The notes: a model not told the origin generated them from the sequence alone. A DNA stretch of 64,000 nt from Mesorhizobium sp. 131-2-1 (GCF_016756535.1 NZ_AP023247.1:3038501-3102500), one strand, 5' to 3'. Shown: positions 56,330 to 64,000, counted from the stretch's first letter. Made by a program: numbers and translations.

Positions 56330-56531
56330 GGTTCCTCCTCGAGTTTGCCGGACCATCGCGCGACGGGCGTGCGGGCGCAAGATTCGATGACGGTCTGCGC
56401 ACCGTCACCGCCAGCACCGGGGCTGTCATGGTCGTGGCCGACAACGTTCCAATGAGGAGTGCGAGACGAGGAGTATGAGAAATGAAAGAATTGCGCGTCA
56501 GCAACCGCCTCGGCCCATTCTCATCAGCCTT

Positions 56532-56711
56532 TCAACGCTTCATGAGGTCACCGTTGAACCGGATCTCGTAACCGTATGAACCGCTCGGCAGGTCAGCGGC
56601 CGCCTGCCGGAAACTGTCTTCTATCCGGGTCGTGTAGCGACCTTCATTCTCCAGCCTGTCCCACAGGACAAAGCAGACTGCCAAGGCAATCACAATGAGC
56701 ACCGGTCGCAT
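56532..56711 (-). CDS. Small membrane-anchored protein, 59 residues
   Basis: Reads MRPVLIVIALAVCFVLWDRL with one N-terminal hydrophobic helix, then a charged tail (ENEGRYTTRIEDSFRQAA through to NGDLMKR). GAGGGAG lies seven bases before the ATG. Not recognised. Codon use (GC-rich third positions) agrees with the host. Confidence 0.6.
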   Translation of the reverse strand: MRPVLIVIALAVCFVLWDRLENEGRYTTRIEDSFRQAAADLPSGSYGYEIRFNGDLMKR

Positions 56712-56862
56712 CGGAAATCTCCCTCAAGAGCTCCCGACAAAGCGCTTGCATGATGATCCTGCTTCAGCGGAAATACAAGCGATTGCTAATATATAGTCGC
56801 CAACGCCTGGCGTGTGCGCCTCTCTCAGTGGAGCGGCGGCTTAATGATATCAGCTTGCCGCG

Positions 56863-57021
56863 CTAGCCCGCGATGGCCATGCCGATGACAATTCCAAGCC
56901 CGATGGCGATACCCATCAGGAGCTTGCCGGCGAGGTCGAGAGCGATGGCGCGGACGACTGCGCGCATATCTCTGCGGGGCTGCGCTACAGCCCTTGTCAG
57001 GTTGTCGAAAGTCGCTTCCAC
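56863..57021 (-). CDS. Tiny one-helix membrane protein, family copy 1
   Basis: 52 residues, (M)EATFDNLTRAVAQPRRDMRA, then VVRAIALDLAGKL and a Gly-rich helix GIAIGLGIVIGMAIAG at the C-terminus. I chose the GTG at 57021 because AGGGTGG precedes it and the length then matches copy 3; a GTG at 57030 is also in frame. Related to 57671-57781 and 59187-59348. Family not recognised; the Gly-xxx-Gly helix suggests oligomerisation in the membrane. Confidence 0.6.
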   Translation of the reverse strand: MEATFDNLTRAVAQPRRDMRAVVRAIALDLAGKLLMGIAIGLGIVIGMAIAG

Positions 57022-57051
57022 GGTTGCCACCCTGCGATCTTTTGAGGGCAG

Positions 57052-57083
57052 CCTAGATCATATCTCGGGTTATGTGAATCCCC
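57052..57083 (-). repeat. 32-bp element upstream of copy 1
   Basis: On the minus strand GGGGATTCACATAACCCGAG then ATATGATCTAGG; 25 of 32 bases match the element at 57789-57820, both ahead of related small genes. May be a shared promoter. Confidence 0.55.
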
Positions 57084-57173
57084 ATTTTGCTCTATGGGTG
57101 GCGAGCCCACAGGCGGCCGCCAGGAGACGCAAGGCGCATCTCCGTTATAGGACAGCGACCAGCCGAAACCCGC

Positions 57174-57353
57174 TCAGCGCGCGTTCAGGCGGCGCTTGGT
57201 GGCCGGCCCGGGACCGCGCATATAGTGGAGCTCCGGCCGGTAGCGCGGTGCCACGAATTCTCGAAAGGCCGATGCCAACCGAATGAGGGTTACCCCCAGG
57301 GCCCAGACCGAGAACATTGCGGGAGGGCCGAACAGAAGCTTGTGCGACATCAT
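57174..57353 (-). CDS. Small hypothetical protein, 59 residues
   Basis: Starts MMSHKLLFGPPAMFSVWALG with one hydrophobic segment and a basic tail (HYMRGPGPATKRRLNAR). GAGGTTGGGACA precedes the ATG pair at 57350-57353. GC-rich third positions support coding. Not recognised. Confidence 0.45.
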   Translation of the reverse strand: MMSHKLLFGPPAMFSVWALGVTLIRLASAFREFVAPRYRPELHYMRGPGPATKRRLNAR

Positions 57354-57670
57354 TGTCCCAACCTCAGATGCCGGTGCCGATATGGAACAGCGTCTTTGTG
57401 CCGGCATGCCTGAAGCAATGGACGCAAGGACCGTGCCATGCCTGCCCGGCGCACGATTTGCCGCCTGAACCGACGCATGCAGGCGTCTCGCAATGGGTCA
57501 TTTGCCGCTGGCACCACAATTGCACTGTCAGCAATGCCGGGTGTTGGGACCGGCACTTGGGGCGCAGGGGTGCCTCGCCGCTCCGCGAATGGAGCGGCGA
57601 GGTTTCTGCTTTTCAGCCAGCCGTCAGGCAGTTCCACATGCACCATCGACGGGACGAGCGGCAGCCTCTT
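57354..57670. other. Intergenic region with a plus-strand terminator
   Basis: 317 bp without a convincing gene. Apart from the hairpin at 57573-57613, I see nothing recognisable; it could encode a small RNA read on the plus strand and ending at that hairpin. Confidence 0.4.
57573..57613 (+). terminator. Strong plus-strand Rho-independent terminator
   Basis: CCTCGCCGCTCC-GCGAAT-GGAGCGGCGAGG, a perfect 12-bp stem, followed by TTTCTGCTTTTC. No plus-strand protein gene lies directly upstream, so it may end a small RNA. Confidence 0.65.
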
Positions 57671-57781
57671 TCAGCCAGTTGCTCGGTTCGATCGGCGTTG
57701 GGCGATGGCTCGGACGGGGCGCCATACGTCTGCGTGAGGCTGCCTGAGGGCTTGGGCGATGTCGTCGAAGAGCGCTTCCAT
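57671..57781 (-). pseudogene. Truncated copy 2 of the tiny membrane-protein family
   Basis: 36 codons: MEALFDDIAQALRQPHADVW then RPVRAIAQ, clearly related to copy 1 (MEATFDNLTRAVAQP..D...VRAIA). The glycine-rich membrane helix is lost: the frame ends RRSNRATG-stop, and no other frame restores it. Probably a broken gene. Confidence 0.6.
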
Positions 57782-57788
57782 CCTGAAT

Positions 57789-57820
57789 CTTGGATCGGAT
57801 CTCAGGGAATGTGAATCCCC
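57789..57820 (-). repeat. 32-bp element upstream of copy 2
   Basis: On the minus strand GGGGATTCACATTCCCTGAG then ATCCGATCCAAG; pairs with 57052-57083. It is only 7 bp from the copy 2 ATG, against 30 bp at copy 1, implying a deletion in the leader. Confidence 0.55.
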
Positions 57821-57913
57821 TGTTCCCATCAAAGTCTAACGATCAAGAAAGCGCACTGGAAAGCACGTGTGGTAACCGTTGATTCAACCATGGCTGGTAT
57901 ATAAGGGAGGAGT

Positions 57914-58011
57914 GGCGGCTCCGACGGTGCGGCTGGGGTGCTAGGTGTCGGAGCCGCCTACGCAGTCAGGGGTGAGTTGACCGCGCTGTCTCAAAATAGG
58001 ACAGCGCGGTC
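57914..58011. ncRNA. Double-hairpin element, possible small RNA
   Basis: Two perfect 12-bp hairpins in tandem: GGCGGCTCCGAC...GTCGGAGCCGCC (57914-57925 / 57947-57958) and GACCGCGCTGTC-TCAAAATAG-GACAGCGCGGTC (57979-58011). TATATAA at 57898-57904 lies just upstream on the plus strand with a weak TTGATT farther up. No T-run follows, so neither is a standard terminator. Class not recognised. Confidence 0.4.
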
Positions 58012-58239
58012 TACGATTGGTTAATTCAGCAACAGCTAACGGAAAGGACCGTGCGATATTGAATCAAATTCGATATCGCGGGATGTCCCGTGCGCAAACC
58101 TGCCGGCGTTGGCCTGTCTTCCAAAGCGTCGAATTCGACCGGTTGTCCGGTTTGCCTCAGCGTCTTTCGGGCATCGAGCGGCAGGAACGAATGGCTGCAG
58201 GAGCCAACTCCCGCTGCCTGACGGTGGCGGGCCTTTTAG

Positions 58240-58437
58240 TTAGCCCACCACCACCCTCCGGCTGGACCGCAGGCGTGTGGTCTCGATGTCATCACGGGAA
58301 ATCCCGATGTCGCTGAGCAGGTCGTTCGGTGACTTGGTCAGCTCGTCCATTGCCTTCAACTGCGCCTTCTGTTCGGCTCGGCGACTGAGCCAATCGACAA
58401 GAGGACCAACTGCGACAAGAGAAAGGTTCACAAGCAT
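58240..58437 (-). CDS. DUF1127 small protein
   Basis: A 65-residue protein with LSRRAEQKAQLKAMDELTKS followed by PNDLLSDIGISRDDIETTRL, the DUF1127 motif (L-x-D-I-G-I-x-R). Rhizobial members influence RNA turnover and phosphate or stress responses. ATG 58437 has AAGGGAG about eight bases upstream. Confidence 0.8.
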   Translation of the reverse strand: MLVNLSLVAVGPLVDWLSRRAEQKAQLKAMDELTKSPNDLLSDIGISRDDIETTRLRSSRRVVVG

Positions 58438-58657
58438 CGGAGTACTCCCTTCACCGCTGCAGGAAACTGCATGCAGCCTAGGCCGATGCGTCGATGCGTC
58501 TGTGACAAACCTCACAGACCCGTTCGGCAAAAACTGCCCAGCTGCCGACGGTGGCGGGCTTTCGCGCGATGATTATGCTGGTGAAATATGTTCGCGGACC
58601 GTTCGACCTTTCGCGTGACATGTCGATCCGCCGCCGCGAGATGTGAGGGAGGCACCG

Positions 58658-58786
58658 GTGCCAAATCCAAACGGTGATAAAAAGTCCTGGATGATCGGCG
58701 ATGGTCCGCTGCTTCGGGGGCGGGCTCTTTTTACTGGCGCACTATTCGCCCTAGTTGCGGACAAAACGCGGTTGACGTACCGTTAA
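58658..58786 (+). CDS. Candidate 42-residue protein
   Basis: GTG start preceded by GAGGGAGGC; reads (M)PNPNGDKKSWMIGDGPLLRG then RALFTGALFALVADKTRLTYR. One weak hydrophobic stretch. Good ribosome site, but short and unrecognised. Confidence 0.35.
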   Translation: MPNPNGDKKSWMIGDGPLLRGRALFTGALFALVADKTRLTYR

Positions 58787-58829
58787 CTAGTCGCAATCAT
58801 TTCGGATTGTGCAGGGTGAGGGCGTTTCA

Positions 58830-59090
58830 ATGAAACTCGTTGTCTTTGGCGTAGCAATGGTATTGGCCGCCACCGGAGCAGCTGTTGCGAAAGAGAAGAA
58901 AAAGGTGGCCACCGCTCAGGCTGCAACCTCGTGTTCTGCAGCTCATACGAAGGCTGGCAGCAAGCCGACCCCGAAACCGGGTTGCAAATCGACAGGCACC
59001 GTAGTTGCGCGCCCGTCAAATCAGGCCGCAAATTTCTTGGACCATCACTTAGGGTACGACACCGATCCGTGGATCCGAACCGGCTATTGA
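58830..59090 (+). CDS. Small secreted basic protein
   Basis: An 86-residue protein: signal peptide MKLVVFGVAMVLAATGAAVA, then a Lys/Pro-rich mature part with two Cys (TSCSAA, PGCKS) and a tail ending HHLGYDTDPWIRTGY. Not recognised. Periplasmic or surface location likely. Confidence 0.6.
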   Translation: MKLVVFGVAMVLAATGAAVAKEKKKVATAQAATSCSAAHTKAGSKPTPKPGCKSTGTVVARPSNQAANFLDHHLGYDTDPWIRTGY

Positions 59091-59186
59091 TGGCGGCTTC
59101 GGCTTCCGGGCCTTTTTCATGTCGCGTTCACATCGCACGGACTTGCCGATAAGTCGCAGGAAGCCCTGGAAATCAACGGGACGGCA

Positions 59187-59348
59187 CTAACCGGCAAGCA
59201 TCAGCCCAGCGGCGATCCCGGCACCGATCGCAATTCCGGTTATCAAGTTGCCGGCCAGGCGAAGCGCCCAGGCAACAGCTATGGCGCGCCGATTCGGTCT
59301 CGGCCGGGCTCGCTGCAGGCCAATCAAATCATTAGAAACGTGGTCCAT
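59187..59348 (-). CDS. Tiny one-helix membrane protein, family copy 3
   Basis: 53 residues, MDHVSNDLIGLQRARPRPNR, then RAIAVAWALRLAGNL and GIAIGAGIAAGLMLAG. The last 24 residues align with copy 1 (LAGxLxxGIAIGxGIxxGxxxAG). AAGGAG lies about ten bases before the ATG. Family unrecognised. Confidence 0.65.
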   Translation of the reverse strand: MDHVSNDLIGLQRARPRPNRRAIAVAWALRLAGNLITGIAIGAGIAAGLMLAG

Positions 59349-59461
59349 GGGACGTTCTCTCCTTCGCGTGTAGATCAGCGCCTGGCGAAGTCGAGTTGTG
59401 TGGATATGCCGTGGATCAGCCGTTTTTCGGCCGTTCCTGAAAACCCTGCATGCCTTGAAAT

Positions 59462-59991
59462 TGTTGGCTCCCCGGGCCGAATGAAACCGCGAACTACGAG
59501 CTGCCGATCCCCCTCGAAACTACGCCAGAACCTTCCGTCAAGATTCGCAAGCGTGACCGCGAGCGCGCGAAGCGCATCGAATTGGCCGGCGGGCCTGGGC
59601 CATCCCTCCGAGACCGCGCTGTCGCATTTGCCCGAAAAAAGGGTGAAGTGCGAACGCGCGAGATGACTGAGATCGGAATTCCCCGCTGCTATCTGGCCCG
59701 CATGTGCGACGAGGGTCTGCTCAGCAAGGTTGGCTATGGACTCTACCGCGCCACAGATCGCGAGGTGGTATCATCAGATTTTGGCCAAGCCGAGGTTTGC
59801 GGAGAGCGTTTTTGACGTCGTTAACACGCGCGAAGAGGCGCGAGCCCTGCACTTCTGCCGGGCCCATGGTGGCGAAAAAGGTTCGCGCGGTCACCCTCGG
59901 GTCCGGGCAGGATGGTGACCTCCGCGCCGCAGCCGAGGCCGTTGTCGATCATGCGAAGCGGCCCGATGATAGCTTCAGGCGCTGGCGATAG
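59462..59991 (+). pseudogene. AbiEi-like antitoxin remnant
   Basis: One frame reads VKIRKRDRERAKRIELAG then SLRDRAVAFARKKGEVRTRE and IPRCYLARMCDEGLLSKVGY, matching the N-terminal helix-turn-helix of AbiEi-type antitoxins; this runs to about 59815. Frame shifts then break it (LAKPRFAESVFDVVNTREEA in another frame to 59918). No AbiEii toxin gene follows. A decayed type IV toxin-antitoxin or transcription-factor gene. Confidence 0.5.
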
Positions 59992-60238
59992 GTGCCTGAG
60001 ACGTGTTCGCCGGCGATAGCCGCAGATAGTGTCCGGCTACTAGAGTCATCACCAAACCAGGACCCCCGGAGATTAACAGGCCGACAACTGGAGCAGTCAT
60101 CTATTGCCGCCCCGCTGGGAAGAATGACCGGCGCCCTCGCTGGGAGGTTGCCCGAATGGCGCCGGCCAGACAGTCCTTTTCAGGTCCGCCGCTCTCCAGA
60201 CATAGCCGAGTCTTTCCGTAGCGTCAGGTGGTGGCGGA
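59992..60238. other. Intergenic stretch, 247 bp
   Basis: Lies downstream of the AbiEi-like remnant and the MucR gene stop. Nothing recognisable was seen. Confidence 0.5.
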
Positions 60239-60697
60239 CTACGCTTTGGCTTTCCGCTTCGCAGGTGCCTTCTTGGCTTGTGCGACGGGTTCAGCCTTGC
60301 GGCCAAGCCCGATGGACTTCGCCAGTTGCGAGCGCTGAGCGGCGTAATTTGGAGCTGTCATAGGGTAGTCTTGCGGCAAGTTCCATTTGGCGCGATAGGC
60401 GTCCGGTGTCAGGCCGAAGTCCGTGCTAAGATGCCGCTTCAGGGATTTGAACTTCTTGCCGTCTTCGAGGCAGATAATGAAGTCCGGCGTCACCGACCTC
60501 TTCGGGTTGACTGCGGGAGTTTGCGGTTCAACGATAGGCGCGATCGGCGTGCCAAGTCCGGACAGCGAAGCATGAACCGATGCTATCACGTCCGGCAAGC
60601 CAGACACCGGCAAAGGATTGTTGCTGACATATGCTGAGACAATGTCGGCGGTTAACTCAGCTAGTTCGGTAGCGCGGGTATCGTTTTGGTTGGTCAT
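60239..60697 (-). CDS. mucR: Ros/MucR-family zinc-finger regulator
   Basis: A 152-residue nucleoid-type regulator. The conserved block CLEDGKKFKSLKRHL (C76, D79, H89) is followed by STDFGLTPDAYRAKWNLPQD; in Agrobacterium Ros the equivalent positions carry the last zinc-ligand His residues (HLTTHH). Here they are D and F, so zinc binding may be lost. MucR/Ros control exopolysaccharide, motility and virulence or symbiosis genes. AAAGGACC precedes ATG 60697. The Lys/Ala-rich tail may add DNA contacts. Confidence 0.82.
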   Translation of the reverse strand: MTNQNDTRATELAELTADIVSAYVSNNPLPVSGLPDVIASVHASLSGLGTPIAPIVEPQTPAVNPKRSVTPDFIICLEDGKKFKSLKRHLSTDFGLTPDAYRAKWNLPQDYPMTAPNYAAQRSQLAKSIGLGRKAEPVAQAKKAPAKRKAKA

Positions 60698-61359
60698 TGG
60701 TTGGTCCTTTTGTCTGATTTATCCCCTCTCTATTGGTTGATGATCAACGACGCAACCGCCCTCCTAAGCCTGGTCTATCGAACTGCATTGGAGCCGACGC
60801 TGCATTCGTACCTTCTTCGGGCAACCCTTTGATGTTATTTCAGAAGTAGTCGCGACCGTAGAACGAAAGAGGCTCGTGGAGCGAAGGTGCCTGCCGAGTA
60901 TCCGGTTTGGCTGGGGTTCTTGAAAGCTTTTCGAACTTTCTGGGTCGCGCCTCAGCCCGAATTGCGGGTGCTTATGGACAAGGTGGGACACTAGGTTCGG
61001 TTCTGGGATAGGTTGGTAGGCATCGACCTTCTGGCACGTGCGCCTTCATGACAGCATGACAGGGTGCGTCAGCACGATTCTTAAGCGCTGTACGTTCTGA
61101 ATGGCAGCACCTCAAAGTCCGCCGTAACGATCGACTTAGCCACTTCTTGAAAGCGGCCATTGACAGCGACCACACCGAAGCGCCCGCCCGCTGATGGCAA
61201 CCGCCTCAATAATAGCAAGGACCGGGACCTTATCGCTAACATGTTGGCACCTGCCGGCACCACCTCTGCACGTCACATATCTCACGTGGGAGGGGACCCT
61301 TGCCTGAGTTGCGGTGAGAGCCGGATTGAGGGCCCCGGCCTCGGCGCGCCAATTTCAGT
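60698..61359. other. Region without a convincing gene, 662 bp
   Basis: Contains the mucR promoter and some short open frames (for example 61081-61263, minus strand) with no family features. I see no clear gene or RNA here. Confidence 0.4.
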
Positions 61360-61690
61360 TCAAGCGCTCGCCGGGTGTTCGTGCAATTGCTCAGACGTCG
61401 GCAAGGTAAACTGGAATATGGCGCCGGTAGGTGCATTCGTCTCGGCCCACAACCGCGCGCCCTGGGCGTCGATGATTGAGCGGCAGATGGATAGCCCCAT
61501 GCCCGTTCCGTTGGGCTTCGTGGTTTAGAAGGCCTCGAAAACACGCTCCAAATGCGTGGGTTCAATACCCGGCCCGGAATCACGCACTGCCACGAGGACA
61601 TCTGGCGGAGGCGGAGGCGGACGGTCTAAAACAGTCGGTTGTACCACGCGAGCCATTGCATGGAGACGGTCGTTAAAAACATCGTCATCC
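61360..61690 (-). pseudogene. Histidine kinase remnant with internal stop
   Basis: Read on the minus strand: DVLVAVRDSGPGIEPTHLER, VFEAF, TAA stop (about 61525), then TTKPNGTGMGLSICRSIIDA, QGARLWAETNAPTGAIFQFT, LPTSEQ and a TGA at 61360. This is the G1/G2 part of a HATPase domain; FEAF-stop-TTKP replaces the usual FEAFYTTKP. Upstream the frame fades near 61690. A decayed sensor kinase. Confidence 0.65.
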
Positions 61691-61757
61691 CGTCCCCTGT
61701 GTTAACCGCGATGCCATGTTGTGGGACGGTGTCGAAGCACTCTATCGCAAGGGAAAC

Positions 61758-61800
61758 GACCGACGCGGATGCCGGTGAGACGACATTTCCCGCGTCGGTC
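61758..61800. repeat. 11-bp hairpin in decayed region
   Basis: GACCGACGCGG (61758-61768) and CCGCGTCGGTC (61790-61800), perfect arms around a 21-base loop. No T-run; role unknown. Confidence 0.45.
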
Positions 61801-61863
61801 ACTGCGGCATTGTATTTAGGGGGTAATGCCGCCTGCCGAATCTAGCACATACGCGCGCTCGTG

Positions 61864-62156
61864 CTATGTCGGCGTCTTTCTCTGCGGTGCGACATAGCGC
61901 GTCACCAACCTGACGGTCGAAACGTCCACTGTCACCGGCGGTGACAGGTTCAGCGTCACGGTCTTCTCATCGACACGAAGGACATCGCCGGTCAGTTCAA
62001 TCAACTGCCCTTTCTTCAGTGTCGATGTGCGGTCCACAATTGAGTGTGGGAAGCCGGTAGGAGGGGATCGAGACGCTTAACCCGATCTTGGGTGATACGC
62101 CGTCGAACCCTCGCGGTGATCGCGACCTCATCGCCAACTTTGATGCCCTTACCCAT
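61864..62156 (-). pseudogene. Frameshifted small conserved-looking gene
   Basis: The first frame (ATG 62156) reads MGKGIKVGDEVAITARVRRR and runs on to a stop; a second frame picks up near 62050 with GFPHSIVDRTSTLKKGQLIE and LTGDVLRVDEKTVTLNLSPP, ending QRKTPT-stop at 61864. The halves look like one small beta-rich protein of about 95 residues split by a one-base shift around 62060-62100. Not recognised. Confidence 0.45.
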
Positions 62157-62645
62157 GCATGGAGTCTGGGGCGAGCGAGAGCTTAGTCAAGCTGTTGCTA
62201 ATATAAAGCTCGATCGGTCGTTCATCTCCCATATGCTTCGACTAACGCTGCTGGCACCGGATCTAGTGGAAGGCATTCTCGACGGGCGCCAGCCTCCGAC
62301 GATGCAGTTGCAGCCCCTTTTGCGAGGGTTTCCCGTTGAGTGGGACCTGCAAAGACAATTGGCGTACTCAGCCAGTTCATGACCGCTTTGCGCCGCATGC
62401 CGGCCGTAGAGCCCGGCTTCGCAGCTCCCTGAAAGCGGGCCTGCCGTCGATTAGGGCTGGAGGTCGTGGTAGCACCAAAAACGGACGACCAGCCGTTCTC
62501 CAGCCGAAGCAGCTATCGCCTATGCCTAGGGATCGCCAACTTGGATTTAGATCGAGCAGGTGCTTTACCACAGGCATCTCCCACTGTGCGGTCTTTGAGA
62601 TCTCGGTGCGTTGCAACTCGCGATCGATGCGCTAGCCTGGCAGAG
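62157..62645. other. Intergenic stretch, 489 bp
   Basis: Lies between the frameshifted gene and the cyclase-TPR gene. No feature was recognised. Confidence 0.4.
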
Positions 62646-64000
62646 CTATTCCGGCAGCCCAGCCTTTCGCAAACCTTCTGAAAACAGAGCCATATCGGCC
62701 GCACGCCTGATTGAAACGACCTCAGTGAGATTGGAAATTCGTTCGCTAGGATCGAGGGCGAGAATTCGGCTCACCACCTTTTGCGCATCATCCGTCCGGC
62801 CAGCGAGAGCATAGCTTGCAGCGGCGAAGCGCAACGACGCCAAAAAGTCCGGCTTTTCCCGTAGCGACCTTTCCGCCCAAGATGATGCCTCCTCAAATCG
62901 ACCAGCCAAGAGATGAGCCATTGCAACCGCATTCAGCATATCGAACATGAACGGATCGACTGGACTCATGCGTATCGCGGTAGCCAAGCGCTGGAGGGCG
63001 GCTTCCGTATCACCTAGGTCCGCTCTGACCCAGCCGCTGAATAGCCACGCAGTAGCCAGGTTCGGATTGAGCGCAAGCGCGCGATCAATAAACGCTGCCC
63101 CGCTATTGTAGTCGCCAACGACAAACGCGAGCGCTTCCCCGCCGAGTGAGAGCGCAACCGCGTCATCCCTGCCCAAATCCACTGCCTTCAGAGCCAGGCG
63201 TTCTGTTTCGACGGTTTCCTGCTCACGATCGGCCATCCAGCCGTTCGCCTTGCGTATGACGGCACAGAACGCGGCCATGCCGTATGCCGAGGCGAATTCA
63301 GGGTCGAGCTCGATGGCTTTGTAAAACAACTGAAGGGCGTTTGCAGTAGATTCCCTGGTCAACTGGTGGAGGCTTGCTATCCCGCGCAGATAGTAGTCGT
63401 AGGCGTCAAGGTGCTCGGTCGGCTTGCGCTTGGCTCGCTCGATCTCTGCCTGTTCCAGCTTCGGAGCGATCGCTCCGACGACGCTCCGGGTCACTTCCTC
63501 CTGCAGGTCAAAAACGTCCTCCAGCCCGCCGTCGAAACGGTCGGCCCATAGATGTGCTCCCGTTGTCGCGTCGATAAGCTGCCCGGTGATGCGAACCCTG
63601 TTCGCCGCCTTGCGCACGCTTCCTTCAAGGACGTAGCGCACACCAAGCTCGCGTCCAACCTGCTTGATGTCCACTGCACGTCCCTTGTAGGTAAAGCTCG
63701 AGTTGCGCGCGATGACGAACAGCCAGCGCGTCCGGGACAGCGCGGTGATGATCTCCTCGACCATGCCGTCAGCGAAGTAGCCCTGCTCGGGGTCGCCACT
63801 CATGTTGTCAAATGGCAAGACCGCGATGGACGGTTTTTCGGGAAGCGTCAGCGTATCCCTTGGGGAGAATACCGAAGCGGTTTTCGCTCGACTGACCCGA
63901 TAGGCGCGCACCGACTCCACGATGTTGTGGACCTGATGGCTACCGAGGTCGGTGTAGGCATAGTCTAGTTTGCCCTTGACCTGCTCGTAAACGTTGCTCG
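62646..64000 (-). CDS. Adenylate/guanylate cyclase-TolB-TPR protein (3' part, continues past window)
   Basis: The frame is open to the window edge; the first visible residues (VYEQVKGKLDYAYTDLGSHQ, VHNIVESVRAYRV) are the end of a class III cyclase domain. A TolB-like region follows (KPSIAVLPFDNMSGDPEQGYFADGMVEEII, quoted here only as IAVLPFDNMSGDPEQ), and then TPR-like repeats to the stop (ANALQLFYKAIELDPEFASA, DRALALNPNLATAW, LLAGRFEEASSW, YALAGRTDDAQ). About 450 residues are in view. Rhizobia carry many such cyclases; input and partner are unknown. Confidence 0.85.
   Translation of the reverse strand, partial: SNVYEQVKGKLDYAYTDLGSHQVHNIVESVRAYRVSRAKTASVFSPRDTLTLPEKPSIAVLPFDNMSGDPEQGYFADGMVEEIITALSRTRWLFVIARNSSFTYKGRAVDIKQVGRELGVRYVLEGSVRKAANRVRITGQLIDATTGAHLWADRFDGGLEDVFDLQEEVTRSVVGAIAPKLEQAEIERAKRKPTEHLDAYDYYLRGIASLHQLTRESTANALQLFYKAIELDPEFASAYGMAAFCAVIRKANGWMADREQETVETERLALKAVDLGRDDAVALSLGGEALAFVVGDYNSGAAFIDRALALNPNLATAWLFSGWVRADLGDTEAALQRLATAIRMSPVDPFMFDMLNAVAMAHLLAGRFEEASSWAERSLREKPDFLASLRFAAASYALAGRTDDAQKVVSRILALDPSERISNLTEVVSIRRAADMALFSEGLRKAGLPE

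Noticed and set aside
57350..57646. 98-codon minus-strand open frame
   Set aside because: It crosses the strong hairpin at 57573-57602 and overlaps the better-supported small gene; composition is not gene-like.
57987..58003. NifA-type upstream site TGT...ACA
   Set aside because: The spacing is 11 bases, not 10, and it is part of a perfect hairpin; no sigma-54 promoter follows.
61081..61263. 60-codon minus-strand open frame
   Set aside because: No ribosome site or family similarity recognised; left within the unassigned region.

Overview
The window is a GC-rich, densely coded chromosomal segment of an alphaproteobacterium of the Rhizobiales, most likely Mesorhizobium. The evidence is a VLCFA-lipid A cluster (acpXL to lpxXL), a divergent haem-uptake locus (hmuPSTUV facing hmuR-tonB-hmuQ) next to rirA, a putR/putA pair, a Ros/MucR regulator and a phasin/MaoC pair. 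No replication origin, CRISPR array, rRNA operon or intact insertion sequence was found.

Layout. 1-3.3 kb: the start of a peptide-type ABC solute-binding protein, an M20 amidohydrolase, an exported L,D-transpeptidase and a porin-like outer-membrane protein ending in a clear terminator. 3.4-8.3 kb: a minus-strand operon acpXL-fabF2XL-fabF1XL-adhXL-lpxXL for the 27-hydroxyoctacosanoate chain of lipid A. The usual dehydratase gene is absent, and FabF2XL has Glu where the catalytic Cys should be, like a chain-length factor. 8.5-10.4 kb: a slipin gene preceded on the same strand by two tandem tRNA-like sequences. 10.4-20.7 kb: a histidine phosphatase, a large caspase-TPR protein, an AEC transporter, succinate-semialdehyde dehydrogenase, aldose epimerase, a KDG-type kinase, and a YtkA-like protein with a di-haem peroxidase. 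20.7-26 kb: divergent putR/putA and a glycosyltransferase. 26-35 kb: haem acquisition. The outer-membrane receptor, TonB, a small secreted Cys protein and a haem monooxygenase are on one strand; HmuP, HmuS and the ABC importer HmuTUV are on the other. A perfect TGA-N9-TCA iron-responsive box lies between them, and rirA closes the locus. 35-45 kb: a DUF445 protein, phasin and MaoC hydratase, MFS/LysR and MocR/EamA divergent pairs, a Zn-alcohol dehydrogenase, and a GST-isomerase/FAH-hydrolase pair. 45-53 kb: a LuxR-type response regulator, a PAS-less hybrid kinase and a FIST-domain sensor resembling the NosP/NahK arrangement, facing a form II CO-dehydrogenase-like coxSLM operon. A striking hairpin built of 8-bp repeats lies between coxS and coxL. 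53-56.4 kb: ordinary small metabolic genes.

From about 56.4 kb the character changes. Gene density falls and small genes dominate, including three minus-strand copies (one truncated) of a tiny one-helix membrane protein that I do not recognise. A plus-strand terminator and a double-hairpin element suggest small RNAs. Several genes are decayed: an AbiEi-like remnant, a histidine kinase with an internal stop and a frameshifted small gene. A MucR-family regulator lacking its second zinc-ligand histidine sits among them. The window ends inside an adenylate-cyclase/TolB/TPR gene. This last 8 kb looks like an accessory region.

Most intact genes have clear Shine-Dalgarno sequences and form short operons. 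Function is assigned from motifs read in the translations; no database search was possible.
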